DNA of 64,000 nt from an uncultured Clostridia bacterium (GCA_946493765.1 CAMMAZ010000001.1:62001-126000); one strand, 5' to 3'; shown: positions 8,362 to 16,889, numbered from the stretch's first letter. Made by a program: numbers and translations. Notes: generated from the letters alone by a model not told the origin.

Positions 8362-8377
8362 ATTTGCCCGGAAAAAT

Positions 8378-8404
8378 TAACCGGCATTTTTAAATGCCGG
8401 TTAT
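8378..8404 (-). terminator. Terminator after the desulfurase gene
   Basis: A perfect palindrome, AACCGGCATT TTTA AATGCCGGTT on the plus strand, is followed on the minus strand by AATTTTT. It lies about 45 bp past the stop of the minus-strand desulfurase gene. Confidence 0.8.
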
Positions 8405-8448
8405 GAAATGTGCTTATTCTGAACGTTTATTTTGAAAAGAAAAACAAG

Positions 8449-9594
8449 CTAATGTTTTTCTTTCATCTTTGCTCTTGCGATTTTCTGCATCGCATCGATC
8501 AGATACTGCGCTTCATAAGGCGAGGTAAAAACGGAAGGCGCAATTCTGACTGTCCCCTGCTCTGTTGTGCCGAAGGCTTTGTGCGCCAAAGGAGAACAAT
8601 GCAGTCCGGCACGGACAGCGATATTTTTTTCACTTAACTGCTTTGCTGTTTCCTCACTGTGTTTTCCACGTATATTCAAGGACAGCACCGGTACAAACCT
8701 GCTGTCCGGGAACGGCGTGTAGAACTCGATATTCGGCTCTTTTTGCAGCGCCCGGTAAATCATTTGGATAATATCCGTTTCGTGCCGATAGATTTTATCG
8801 CCGCGGCACCGAACAAAATCCAGACCGGCAGAAATTCCCGCAATACCCGGTACATTGACTGTTCCGCTTTCATATTTATCCGGGGTAAAATCCGGTTGTT
8901 CCGGTAATTGAGATAAACTGCCTGTTCCGCCGTAAATCAAGGGACGCGGTAGATGATCTGTGATAAGAATCCCCGTTCCCATCGGCGCATATAACCCTTT
9001 ATGCGGCGCAACACACAAATAATGACATCCGATTTTTTCAATGTCAACAGGAATTGTTCCGGCCGACTGCGCGGCGTCGATTATAAAAATCAGTTTTTGC
9101 TCTGCACATAATTTTCCGATCTTTTCGACCGGTAAAATTCGACCAAACACATTAGAAGCATGCAGGCAAATGATCGCTTTTGTATTTGGCTGAATACACT
9201 GCCGGAAATTTTGAAGTGTTTGTGTGTCGTCTGTTGAAATTTCGGCGATATCAAAGCTGATTCCCTTTTGCTGCAGCGCATAAACGCTTCTGTAAACCGC
9301 ATTGTGTTCCAAGGAGGAGATAATCACATGATCACCGGGCTGAAAAAGTCCCTGAATCACGGTGTTTAGCGCTGCTGTGCAGCTGGATGTGAAAACAACA
9401 TCCTCCGGACTGGCGGCATTGAAATAATCCGCTATCTTTTTTCTTGTTTCATAAATCATTGCGGCGCATTCCATCGACATTTGATGTCCGCCCCTGCCGG
9501 GGTTTGCCGCATATTTTTGCATTGCATTGTTCACTGCATGGATCACACACTGCGGTTTGGGCGATGTGGTTGCAGCATTATCGAAATAAATCAA
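8449..9594 (-). CDS. Cysteine desulfurase-family protein (class V aminotransferase fold)
   Basis: This PLP enzyme would mobilise sulfur (or selenium) from cysteine (or selenocysteine). YFDNAATTSPKP at the start, a SLEHNAVYR His motif, the PLP lysine in APHKGLYAPMG and the active-site Cys in RAGLHCSPLAHK are all present. The 381-residue length and the DUF3343 partner resemble the desulfurase-like branch known as the EF2568 type rather than IscS or NifS, and no iscU or sufB is nearby. It overlaps the DUF3343 gene by 4 bp. The real acceptor is unknown. Confidence 0.85.
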   Translation of the reverse strand: MIYFDNAATTSPKPQCVIHAVNNAMQKYAANPGRGGHQMSMECAAMIYETRKKIADYFNAASPEDVVFTSSCTAALNTVIQGLFQPGDHVIISSLEHNAVYRSVYALQQKGISFDIAEISTDDTQTLQNFRQCIQPNTKAIICLHASNVFGRILPVEKIGKLCAEQKLIFIIDAAQSAGTIPVDIEKIGCHYLCVAPHKGLYAPMGTGILITDHLPRPLIYGGTGSLSQLPEQPDFTPDKYESGTVNVPGIAGISAGLDFVRCRGDKIYRHETDIIQMIYRALQKEPNIEFYTPFPDSRFVPVLSLNIRGKHSEETAKQLSEKNIAVRAGLHCSPLAHKAFGTTEQGTVRIAPSVFTSPYEAQYLIDAMQKIARAKMKEKH

Positions 9595-9815
9595 TTGCCG
9601 TCTTCCGCAGATGAAATTTGGATTCCGTTTTCTTTGAGAATTTCCTCTGCTCTGGTCCGACTGCTGTCAATAATCAAAATGCTGAATCCGCAACCACGAG
9701 AATTCAGACTGTTAGACCCTCTTTCCACATAGGCTGTGATTCCATAGTCCTTTAAAATGTCCCTTGCTCGCATCGCTTTGTTGACCGAGCCTATAAAAAT
9801 CAGTTCTTTTTTCAA
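9591..9815 (-). CDS. DUF3343 protein, putative Se/S carrier
   Basis: This 74-residue protein begins at TTG. It has the DUF3343 form: a short beta-alpha unit (ELIFIGSVNKAMRARDILK) and a conserved RGCGFSILI motif whose cysteine could carry a persulfide or perselenide. It is translationally coupled to the desulfurase gene, which supports a donor-carrier pair. In other genomes the pair accompanies selenium-dependent hydroxylases; none is seen in this window. Confidence 0.75.
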   Translation of the reverse strand: MKKELIFIGSVNKAMRARDILKDYGITAYVERGSNSLNSRGCGFSILIIDSSRTRAEEILKENGIQISSAEDGN

Positions 9816-9887
9816 TCAATCATCCCTAACTTCAAAATAAATAAGCCCCAATACATATTATGCATCGGGACTTATTTTGTTTGAAAG

Positions 9888-10361
9888 TTATTGGTTATCT
9901 ACTAAAACGGCAGCTTTTGCGGCAATTCCCTCCTGTGTGCCGGTAAATCCCAGCCCTTCCTCAGTGGTTGCTTTCACACTAACATCGGTGATTTTTAAGC
10001 TGCATGCCGCGGCGATATTCTTTCGCATTTCATCGATGAAGGGGCGCATTTTCGGTTGTTGCGCAATAATGACCGCGTCGATATTCACAATCAAAAAGCC
10101 ATGTGATTTAATGTGTTCCACTGCTGTTTTTAATAATTGCAGGCTGTCGGCGTCTTTATATTGCTGATCTGTGTCTGGAAACAGCACGCCGATATCCCCT
10201 AAAGCGCAAGCGCCCAAAATGGCGTCGGTTATCGCGTGCAGCAAAACGTCTGCGTCCGAATGTCCCAGAAGCCCTTTTTCAAACGGTATCCTGACCCCGC
10301 CGAGAATCAGCTTCCGGTTTTCGGTTAATCGATGAACATCGTATCCTATACCAATCCGCAT
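9888..10361 (-). CDS. ispF: 2-C-methyl-D-erythritol 2,4-cyclodiphosphate synthase
   Basis: IspF makes the cyclic diphosphate of the MEP isoprenoid pathway. The metal-binding motif GYDVHRL and the signature [18 protein letters not shown] are intact, with further [11 protein letters not shown] and [10 protein letters not shown] segments. It is 157 residues from ATG 10361, which follows AAAGGAGA; a longer frame start would overlap hemW and is not used. It is encoded after hemW on the same strand. Confidence 0.95.
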   Translation of the reverse strand: MRIGIGYDVHRLTENRKLILGGVRIPFEKGLLGHSDADVLLHAITDAILGACALGDIGVLFPDTDQQYKDADSLQLLKTAVEHIKSHGFLIVNIDAVIIAQQPKMRPFIDEMRKNIAAACSLKITDVSVKATTEEGLGFTGTQEGIAAKAAVLVDNQ

Positions 10362-10383
10362 TTTATTTTCTCCTTTTATAAAA

Positions 10384-11454
10384 TTATAGAAGATCGCACA
10401 ATATTGCATTTTGCACCAAAAAGCCTTTTCGGGTCAGTGCAATTCGATCACCCTGCATTTGCATCAACTGATGTTTTTCCATTTTTCTGCATGTATCCAA
10501 AAATCGTTCCGGAGCCTTTAAGCCGCGTTTTATACATTCGGACAGCCGGATACCTTCTTTTAAACGCAGTCCCAGCATGATATATTCCTGCAAAAGATAG
10601 GCCGGTTCGTCTTCTATCATTTCTCCGCCGTTGATAAAATACTGGATATCCCGCGGGAAAAACATGCGTTTTCCGTTAAAAAAAGAATGCGCGGCAGGAC
10701 CAAGACCAATATAATCCTCCAGCTTCCAATATAATAGATTGTGTCTGGAATGAAAGCCCGGCTTTGCAAAATTGGAAATCTCATATTGCTCAAATCCGGC
10801 GCTTTCCAATGCGTCGCATAAAAACAAATATAAATCAGCCACACGGTCGTCATTGGGAAAAAGTGTTTTTGAAAGGTTTGCGAACGGTGTTTTCGGCTCG
10901 ATTTTCAGCATATAAGCGGAAATATGCGTCAAAGGCAGAGCTGCACAAAAAGCAATCGTTTCCGCCAATGTTTTTTCCGTCTGTTCCGGCAACCCCAACA
11001 TGATATCTGCTGACAGATTATGAATGCCGCTGTCAAATGCCGCTAAAACCGCTTGTTCAAAATCCTTCGCGGAGTGCTTTCTTCCCAAAAAGCGCAACTG
11101 TGCAGGATTGGCCGACTGCAACCCAAGTGAAACACGGTTGACACCCGCTGCCTGAATTTGTTTGAAAAAATCCGGATGATACACATTTGGGTTGCATTCC
11201 ACCGTGATTTCGGCATTTTTCTTATCGTTGATATGCGATAATAGATCTGCGATCCGATCGCCGCCGATGATGGACGGCGTTCCGCCGCCAAAATAAACGG
11301 TATCAAAACAACGATTTTTCAGTTCCTTTCGGTTTTTCAACGCCGTTACATACCGGTCGACTTCTTCCCGGTTAAAGGGCAGAGAATAAAAATCGCAGTA
11401 ACCGCATTTTACAGCGCAAAAAGGAATATGCAGATATAGCCCTGTCAAATGCAA
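10384..11454 (-). CDS. hemW: Radical SAM haem chaperone HemW
   Basis: This HemN-like protein has the CxxxCxxC cluster [10 protein letters not shown] close to the start, GGGTPS for SAM binding, the CNPN motif (VECNPNVY) and GLPEQT, with the C-terminal winged-helix tail of HemW. HemW proteins bind haem and load it into partners rather than decarboxylating coproporphyrinogen. The tyrosine-rich N-terminus and the missing HemN extension support HemW. The start ATG follows AAGGGAG. Confidence 0.88.
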   Translation of the reverse strand: MHLTGLYLHIPFCAVKCGYCDFYSLPFNREEVDRYVTALKNRKELKNRCFDTVYFGGGTPSIIGGDRIADLLSHINDKKNAEITVECNPNVYHPDFFKQIQAAGVNRVSLGLQSANPAQLRFLGRKHSAKDFEQAVLAAFDSGIHNLSADIMLGLPEQTEKTLAETIAFCAALPLTHISAYMLKIEPKTPFANLSKTLFPNDDRVADLYLFLCDALESAGFEQYEISNFAKPGFHSRHNLLYWKLEDYIGLGPAAHSFFNGKRMFFPRDIQYFINGGEMIEDEPAYLLQEYIMLGLRLKEGIRLSECIKRGLKAPERFLDTCRKMEKHQLMQMQGDRIALTRKGFLVQNAILCDLL

Positions 11455-11561
11455 ATCTCCCTTTCTGTTCAGGCTTTTTATTTATTTTAAATCAAATTTA
11501 TGTTTTTGTCCATAAATATTTGCATTTTTCCCGGATTTTGCCGGATAATAGAATAAAAACC

Positions 11562-11590
11562 TTGACTTATTTTCAAAATGGATTTAAAAT
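11562..11590 (+). promoter_or_regulatory. Sigma-A promoter of the RNase J operon
   Basis: TTGACT (11562-11567), a 17-bp spacer, TAAAAT (11585-11590). It implies a leader of about 155 nt before the RNase J start. Confidence 0.85.
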
Positions 11591-11647
11591 AAATAATAAT
11601 ATGTTGTGGAATTATTTATTTTATATATAAAAAATTCAACACCGAGA

Positions 11648-11678
11648 TTTCTGTTTGGCCCGTTGCTAAAAACAGAAA
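11648..11678 (+). promoter_or_regulatory. Leader hairpin upstream of RNase J
   Basis: TTTCTGTTT (11648-11656) pairs with AAACAGAAA (11670-11678) inside the ~155-nt leader, and CACC near 11640 can pair with GGTG near 11724. The leader may be a target of RNase J itself, but this is inference. Confidence 0.4.
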
Positions 11679-11753
11679 CAAAAACTTAGGTTTGAGTGCG
11701 GCTGCTCTTACCTTTGTGTTTTGGTGCTTAAAATTCTGATTGGAGGTATCTAT

Positions 11754-13622
11754 TTGGCAAACCAAAAACAAACGTCAAAATCAAAAACAGCTGAAAAGCC
11801 GGCTAAAAAAAGCCCGGCAGCGCAAACAAAGAAAAGCGCTTATAAAACAACGGCAAAACCAAAACAAACTGCGGCCTCAAAAAAAGTATCGGGACAGTCC
11901 GGAAATAAAACCACTAGAAAAACAACCGCGCAAACGAAAAAGAAAGTAATCGACAAAACACCGAAAACGCCGCTGCGGATCATTCCGCTTGGCGGATTGG
12001 ATGAAATCGGGAAAAACTGCACGGTTTATGAATATGAAGATGAGATGATCATTATCGATTGCGGCATGGCGTTTCCGGATGATGAAATGCCGGGCGTCGA
12101 TATTGTGATTCCCGATATTTCTTATATTGTTAAAAATAAAGATAAAATCAAAGGTTTGTTCGTCACCCACGGGCATGAAGATCATATCGGCTCTATCCCC
12201 TATCTGTTGCGGGAAATCAACATCCCGGTCTATTCCACAAAATTGACGCTGGGACTTATCAACGGCAAATTAAAAGAACACGCTTTGGATAAACGCGCAA
12301 AGCTGATTGAAAAGAAAGCCGGCGACGTTGTCAAGGCCGGAAAGTTTTCAGTGGAATTTATCCATGTGAACCATTCGATTCCCGATGCGGTCGCTTTTGC
12401 GATCCGCACACCGGTCGGCGTTATCCTGCATACCGGGGACTTTAAAATCGATTCAACACCGATCGACGGCGGTATCATTGACCTTGCAAGAATTTCAGCG
12501 CTCGGCAATGAGGGGATTTTAGCGCTTCTGTCCGATTCGACCAACGCGGAACGTCACGGATTTACCATGAGTGAAAGAACAGTTGGCGAATCCTTTTCGC
12601 AATTGTTCAAAAATGCCGCAAAAAACCGAATTATTGTTGCAACCTTTTCATCCAACATTCACAGAATCCAGCAGATTATCGACGAAGCGGTGAAATGCAA
12701 ACGAAAAGTCGCCGTCAACGGTCGTTCCATGATCAATGTGGTGACGATTGCACGTGAACTCGGCTATCTGCATATTCCGGACGGTGTGCTTATCGAAATC
12801 GAAACGATCAATCGGTATGCACCGGAACAATTGGTTTTGATTACTACCGGTTCGCAGGGCGAGCCGATGTCCGCTCTTTTCCGCATGTCCCAAGGCGATC
12901 ATAGAAACGTTTCCATCAAGCCGACCGATACCATTATCATCAGTGCAAGTCCGATTCCGGGTAACGAAAAAACGGTTTCCAACGTTGTCAACAGCCTGAT
13001 GAAACTGGGCGCACACGTGGTATATGAAAAAATGTATGACGTGCATGTTTCCGGGCACGCCTGTCAGGAAGAGCTGAAAATGATGCTGGCGCTTGCAAAA
13101 CCGAAATTTTTCATTCCGGTGCACGGTGAACAAAAACAGCTGCGCCGCCACAGCGAAATGGCGATGCAGGTTGGCATTCATCCGAAAAATATCACCATTG
13201 CCAGCAACGGCAAAGTGATCGAGCTTATGCCGAATTCCGTGAAAATCAATGGCGCTGTGCAGTCCGGACGCGTGCTGGTCGACGGGCTCGGCGTCGGTGA
13301 TGTGGGCAGCATCGTTTTGCGGGATAGAAAACATCTGGCGGAAGACGGTATTATCATTGCCGTGATGACGGTGGATTCCGCTTCCGGCGATATTGTTTCC
13401 GGACCTGAGATCATCTCCAGGGGCTTTGTGTATGTCCGGGAAAGTGAAGAATTGATGCAGGAAGCAAAATATATCATCGAAAAGTCTGTTGCTTTTTCCT
13501 ATCATGCCAAACATGTGGACTGGAGCACTGTGAAATCTAAAATCAGGGATGATTTGTCCCGGTTTTTATATGAAAGAACCAAACGCAGCCCGATGATCCT
13601 GCCGATCATCATGGAAATTTAA
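11754..13622 (+). CDS. rnj: Ribonuclease J with Lys/Ala/Gln-rich N-terminal tail
   Basis: RNase J is a metallo-beta-lactamase/beta-CASP nuclease with endonuclease and 5'-3' exonuclease activity, central to mRNA decay. The metal motif HGHEDHIG, the LLSDSTNAERHG segment, and VHVSGHA and PVHGEQ are present. Ahead of the catalytic core (IIPLGGLDEIGKN) is a ~70-residue low-complexity tail of Lys, Ala, Thr and Gln that probably binds RNA or acidic partners. The TTG start at 11754 lies 8 nt after GGAGG. It heads a ybaB-recR-smpB group. Confidence 0.93.
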   Translation: MANQKQTSKSKTAEKPAKKSPAAQTKKSAYKTTAKPKQTAASKKVSGQSGNKTTRKTTAQTKKKVIDKTPKTPLRIIPLGGLDEIGKNCTVYEYEDEMIIIDCGMAFPDDEMPGVDIVIPDISYIVKNKDKIKGLFVTHGHEDHIGSIPYLLREINIPVYSTKLTLGLINGKLKEHALDKRAKLIEKKAGDVVKAGKFSVEFIHVNHSIPDAVAFAIRTPVGVILHTGDFKIDSTPIDGGIIDLARISALGNEGILALLSDSTNAERHGFTMSERTVGESFSQLFKNAAKNRIIVATFSSNIHRIQQIIDEAVKCKRKVAVNGRSMINVVTIARELGYLHIPDGVLIEIETINRYAPEQLVLITTGSQGEPMSALFRMSQGDHRNVSIKPTDTIIISASPIPGNEKTVSNVVNSLMKLGAHVVYEKMYDVHVSGHACQEELKMMLALAKPKFFIPVHGEQKQLRRHSEMAMQVGIHPKNITIASNGKVIELMPNSVKINGAVQSGRVLVDGLGVGDVGSIVLRDRKHLAEDGIIIAVMTVDSASGDIVSGPEIISRGFVYVRESEELMQEAKYIIEKSVAFSYHAKHVDWSTVKSKIRDDLSRFLYERTKRSPMILPIIMEI

Positions 13623-13641
13623 AAGACAGGAGTTAAAAAAC

Positions 13642-13989
13642 ATGAAAGCAAGATTACCAAAAGAATATCAATCCAAAAGTCAGGGCGAACTCTTAAAACA
13701 AGCGCAAAAAATGCAGGAAGATATGACGGCCCTGCAGGCAGAACTGGATGAACGGGAATTCACAGCATCCGCCGGCGGCGATATGGTCACGGCAACCGTT
13801 AACGGCAAACACGAGATCAAATCGCTTAAAATCAGCCCCGAACTGCTGCAAGAGGCGCAGGAAGATGCGGAAATGCTTGAAGATCTGATCATCACAGCCG
13901 TCAATCAGGCGGTCAAAACCGCAACGGAAACTTCCGATGCAGAACTTTCCAAAGTGACCGGCGGATTGAATATTCCCGGCCTGTTTTAA
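13642..13989 (+). CDS. ybaB: YbaB/EbfC nucleoid-associated protein
   Basis: This 115-residue DNA-binding protein shows the family pattern QKMQEDMTALQAELDEREFTASAGGDMVTATVNGKHEI, followed by the helix LEDLIITAVNQAVKTA. YbaB dimers bind DNA and influence nucleoid structure and recombination. The gene is usually next to recR, as here. The start ATG follows CAGGAG. Confidence 0.93.
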   Translation: MKARLPKEYQSKSQGELLKQAQKMQEDMTALQAELDEREFTASAGGDMVTATVNGKHEIKSLKISPELLQEAQEDAEMLEDLIITAVNQAVKTATETSDAELSKVTGGLNIPGLF

Positions 13990-14031
13990 CACGTTTTAAT
14001 ACTTTAAAAATAAAAGGATAGAAAAACAAGT

Positions 14032-14634
14032 ATGGCCTATCATGTTCCTGCTTTGCAGAATTTGATCGATAAATTCGCATCCCTTCCCGGCATCGGTCGA
14101 AAATCTGCACAGCGTATTGCGTTTCATGTTTTAAATCTGCCGGATGACGCGATCAAAAGTTTTTCCGACGCCATTTTGGAAGCGCATGAGAAAATTCATT
14201 GCTGTAAGATCTGTCAGACATTGACCGATTCCGAAATTTGTTCGATCTGCGCGCAAAATGACCGGGATAAATCCATCATTTGCGTGGTGGAAAGTCCGCA
14301 GGATGTCATGGCATTTGAGCGTACCAAAGAATATAACGGAACTTATCATGTGCTGCATGGTCTGATCTCTCCAATCGATGGTGTCACACCAGACCAATTG
14401 AAAATCAAAGAATTGTTGGTTCGGGTGACGGAAAACGATATTGAAGAAGTGATTATGGCGACCAATCCAACGGTAGAGGGTGAAGCGACCGCTATGTATA
14501 TCTCCAAACTTTTAAAGCCGTTTGGCGTGAAGGTCAGCCGGCTGGCATATGGGATTCCGGTCGGCGGCAGCCTGGAATATGCGGATGAAGTCACCCTGAT
14601 GCGCGCGTTGGAAGGCAGAAATATTTTAGAATAG
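14032..14634 (+). CDS. recR: Recombination mediator RecR
   Basis: RecR works with RecO (and RecF) to load RecA at gaps. The helix-hairpin-helix (LPGIGRKSAQRIAFH), four-cysteine zinc finger (CCKICQTLTDSEICSIC) and Toprim domain (VVESPQDVMAFE, then EGEATAMYI and GIPVGGSLEYAD) occur in the usual order. The 200-residue length is normal. Confidence 0.96.
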   Translation: MAYHVPALQNLIDKFASLPGIGRKSAQRIAFHVLNLPDDAIKSFSDAILEAHEKIHCCKICQTLTDSEICSICAQNDRDKSIICVVESPQDVMAFERTKEYNGTYHVLHGLISPIDGVTPDQLKIKELLVRVTENDIEEVIMATNPTVEGEATAMYISKLLKPFGVKVSRLAYGIPVGGSLEYADEVTLMRALEGRNILE

Positions 14635-14655
14635 AAAGGAAGGTGCCGGTGGAAT

Positions 14656-15123
14656 ATGGCAAACAAAACAAACAGCGCAGTTATTGCACAAAATAAAAAA
14701 GCCTATCATGATTATTTTATTTTGGATCAATATGAAGCCGGCATCGAGTTGCTTGGCACAGAAGTCAAATCGCTGCGCTGCAACGGCGCCAATTTAAAAG
14801 ACGCATGGTGCCGCATTGTGAACGGCGAAATCTTTATAAACGGTATGCATATCGCGCCCTATGAAATGGGAAATATATTTAACAAGGATCCGTATCGCGT
14901 GCGGCGGCTATTGATGCACAAAAAGGAAATCAACAGTCTTTTTGGAAAAGTAAAACAGGAAAGTCTCACGCTGATTCCTTTGTCTGTGTACTTTAAAGGC
15001 TCTAAGGTAAAAGTATGCGTTGGCCTTTGCAAGGGTAAGAAAATTTATGATAAACGCGAAGTGATGGCCAAAAGAGACGCAAAACGCGATATCGACCGTG
15101 CACTCAAGCAAAGAAACCAGTAA
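14656..15123 (+). CDS. smpB: tmRNA-binding protein SmpB
   Basis: SmpB escorts tmRNA into stalled ribosomes for trans-translation. The OB-fold hallmarks AYHDYFI, YEAGIELLGTEVKSLR and HIAPYE are clear, and the basic C-terminal tail (KRDAKRDIDRALK) that mimics an mRNA path is present. At 155 residues it is typical. It lies directly before ssrA, the RNA it acts with. Confidence 0.96.
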   Translation: MANKTNSAVIAQNKKAYHDYFILDQYEAGIELLGTEVKSLRCNGANLKDAWCRIVNGEIFINGMHIAPYEMGNIFNKDPYRVRRLLMHKKEINSLFGKVKQESLTLIPLSVYFKGSKVKVCVGLCKGKKIYDKREVMAKRDAKRDIDRALKQRNQ

Positions 15124-15130
15124 ATCCCGC

Positions 15131-15159
15131 TTGCAAACGTTTGTTTTTTGTGTTACAAT
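15131..15159 (+). promoter_or_regulatory. Sigma-A promoter of ssrA
   Basis: TTGCAA (15131-15136), a 17-bp spacer, TACAAT (15154-15159), about 31 bp before the tmRNA 5' end. Confidence 0.85.
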
Positions 15160-15189
15160 GAATTCCCCTTTTCGGGGTAGATTGATTAT

Positions 15190-15539
15190 GGGGGCGTAAA
15201 GGTTTCGACGGGGATTTTGCATCATGATTAGCGAGCAGCGGTGCGGTACCGCTTTAATCCGCCGCAATTTTATAAATTAAACAACAACAATAAAGTTGCT
15301 TTAGCAGCCTAAGTGCTGCTCGTTCCCACCGGGAGGACCACGGCCCGGTGCGGGGCGTCAAACAGTGGTGCACGTGCGTTTGAGAGAACACTGTATCAAA
15401 CCATGAATCAAAGTGTTACCGCAGCCACAAGCCCGTTAACCGGCGTGTGATTGCGGGAAATTTAATCGGTTAACTGCGCTCGGAGAAGGTCATGAGAATA
15501 GATTTTCGGACGGGAGTTCGACTCTCCCCGCCTCCACCA
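15190..15539 (+). ncRNA. ssrA: tmRNA
   Basis: The 350-nt RNA starts with GGGGGCGTAAAGGTTTCGACGGG and ends with GGGAGTTCGACTCTCCCCGCCTCCACCA. Its termini pair as a tRNA-like acceptor (GGGGGCG with CGCCTCC) and the CCA is encoded. The tag frame ends ...NNNNKVALAA at the TAA at 15310-15312. The resume codon is not certain from sequence; lysine AAA at 15274 or a later codon is possible. Several pseudoknot arms follow. Confidence 0.96.
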
Positions 15540-15563
15540 GCGGCAAGCTGCCTCTCCCAAGAC

Positions 15564-15595
15564 GCGCACCTCATTTTCGTGGGGTGCGTTTTGTT
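15564..15595 (+). terminator. Terminator after ssrA
   Basis: CGCACCTCA pairs with TGGGGTGCG (one G-U) across TTTTCG, then TTTTGTTTTG. Confidence 0.8.
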
Positions 15596-15645
15596 TTGTG
15601 CCCGCGTTTGGGGCAGATATCTTTTTTGCCAACGCTTCCCACGTC

Positions 15646-15667
15646 GGAGCAAAGTTCGCTTTGCTCC
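15646..15667. repeat. Palindrome in the ssrA downstream region
   Basis: GGAGCAAAG TTCG CTTTGCTCC is a perfect 9-bp hairpin with a stable TTCG loop. The 15.60-15.97 kb stretch holds no convincing gene; only this hairpin and the repeat at 15776 stand out. Confidence 0.5.
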
Positions 15668-15765
15668 TCCTACACGCTAAAAAGTCACACTCTGTTCACC
15701 TGCTCGGTTGTAAACGCCCTCGCAACGGTTCGCTGTCGCTACCAACTTTTTGCGAGTATGAGAGT

Positions 15766-15875
15766 TCAGCTCCCACCGCCGAAATGCTGAAAATATCTTT
15801 TTTATTTTCCTTTAGAGAATACAGAACCGTTGAGAAAGCGGCGGTTTTTCTTACATTTCGTATGTTTATGCGGTT
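15766..15875 (+). repeat. Cassette-border repeat, copy A
   Basis: From GCTCCCACC (15769) to about 15875 this stretch is roughly 80% identical by eye to 17543-17650, including the block TTTATTTTCCTTTAGAGAA. The sequence leading into it (GAGAGTTCAGCTCCCACCGCC) matches the 3' T-arm of ssrA (GGGAGTTCGACTCTCCCCGCC) at 16 of 21 positions. Confidence 0.65.
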
Positions 15876-15968
15876 TATTTTTCTGTCCATCATTGCCTTA
15901 AAAGCAAAAGAATCTCTTTTAATTTTTTCGAGAATTTTAAAATCAGCTTTTCTATAATATCTCCAAAA

Positions 15969-16016
15969 TAAAAAAGCGCATGATTATTGAGGCTTAACCT
16001 CCCGCAATCATGCGCC
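15969..16016 (-). terminator. Terminator of the lipoprotein operon
   Basis: On the minus strand GCGCATGATT ... AATCATGCGC, with an inner GAGG/CCTC pairing, is followed by TTTTTT. Confidence 0.85.
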
Positions 16017-16035
16017 GAATTAATTATTTATTTTA

Positions 16036-16542
16036 TTATTGTTGAGTTGGTTTTTCACAAACTATTTTTAAAACCTTTGCTTCAACTATATCGTATTTGC
16101 TAGAAACCATAACGTATGTGCTTTCTTCTGAAATATATTCTCTGCTATAAATATAGTTATTTTGAGCTATTTCATCGCCAACTAAATCTCCTTTTTCATT
16201 ATAAAATCCAAAATAAATTTGACGATAAAAATATTCATCATACTCGTCTACATATTTTTGTGTAGTTTTAGAAGTGAATGTCATTTCTCCTGAAAAATAC
16301 CCCTCCTCATTTTTGCATGAAGATATGTCTATATTGCTTATAATCATATATTCATTGTCAGGTTCAAGCGTTATTTGCTCATTTTGAGGATCCGTCTTTT
16401 CGGTTGTTTCTGTAACATCGTCATAACCATTAGAAGTTTCGGACATGCTGCTTTCGGAATTTTTGTTTTCATTATCATTTTTACAAGCGGTTGAAAACAA
16501 CATTAAAATCGCCATTATAACCAATAATATGCTTTTTTTCAT
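16036..16542 (-). CDS. Putative lipoprotein, unknown function
   Basis: The start is ATG 16542 after GAGGGG. The product (168 residues) has a Lys-Lys start, a hydrophobic signal segment and a lipobox ending LFSTAC with Cys20, then a Ser/Asn/Glu/Thr-rich linker (~20-60). The C-terminal ~100 residues look like a beta-rich domain with YFYRQIYFGFY. It lies right after a 31-aa membrane peptide gene, whose stop codon overlaps its ribosome site region. No family was recognised. Confidence 0.75.
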   Translation of the reverse strand: MKKSILLVIMAILMLFSTACKNDNENKNSESSMSETSNGYDDVTETTEKTDPQNEQITLEPDNEYMIISNIDISSCKNEEGYFSGEMTFTSKTTQKYVDEYDEYFYRQIYFGFYNEKGDLVGDEIAQNNYIYSREYISEESTYVMVSSKYDIVEAKVLKIVCEKPTQQ

Positions 16543-16556
16543 AGTATAATCCCCTC

Positions 16557-16652
16557 TCATTTTATGTCTTTTAAAAGCTGCCATAGCACAACAAAAGGGA
16601 GAGCTAATATGCTAATTATTGCTATTAAGCAACCGCTTCTATCTTTTTTCAT
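16557..16652 (-). CDS. 31-residue single-helix membrane peptide
   Basis: ATG 16652 follows AAGGGAG at about 8 nt. The 31-residue product begins MKKDRSGC and carries one hydrophobic helix (LIAIISILALPFVVLW), ending in a basic tail (QLLKDIK). It lies directly downstream of a consensus promoter and its TGA sits next to the ribosome site of the lipoprotein gene. It could be a small membrane modulator or a toxin-like peptide; the function is unknown. It is shorter than usual gene-calling cut-offs. Confidence 0.6.
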   Translation of the reverse strand: MKKDRSGCLIAIISILALPFVVLWQLLKDIK

Positions 16653-16678
16653 GTGTGACTCTCCCTTCTTTTTTCTTA

Positions 16679-16707
16679 ATTATATCACGAACAAGATCGT
16701 AATGCAA
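16679..16707 (-). promoter_or_regulatory. Sigma-A promoter of the small peptide-lipoprotein operon
   Basis: Minus strand: TTGCAT (16707-16702), a 17-bp spacer, TATAAT (16684-16679). Confidence 0.88.
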
Positions 16708-16860
16708 CCATTTTGTACCAAGTTGTTCTGCCAATACCCAATTTTTCGCAACATTGATTGACAGTCAACTCTCCTCTTTTTTGTTTTTTCAGATACTTTT
16801 TGCAGAATATCAGTTCTTTTCTAGGCTTTGCGTTTTTATTAAACTTTTGAAACTTTAATC

Positions 16861-16889
16861 TTGACAGCAGGTAGTTTTTGTGCTATCCT
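16861..16889 (+). promoter_or_regulatory. Promoter of the small RNA
   Basis: TTGACA (16861-16866), a 17-bp spacer, TATCCT (16884-16889). Transcription would start near 16896. Confidence 0.8.

Noticed and set aside
12648-13514. 288-codon minus-strand open frame inside RNase J
   Set aside because: It is antisense to a firmly identified gene, His/Phe-rich as shadow frames are, and has no ribosome site or family pattern.
16564-16761. 65-codon plus-strand frame opposite the 31-residue peptide
   Set aside because: The minus strand there has a consensus promoter and ribosome site; the plus strand has none.
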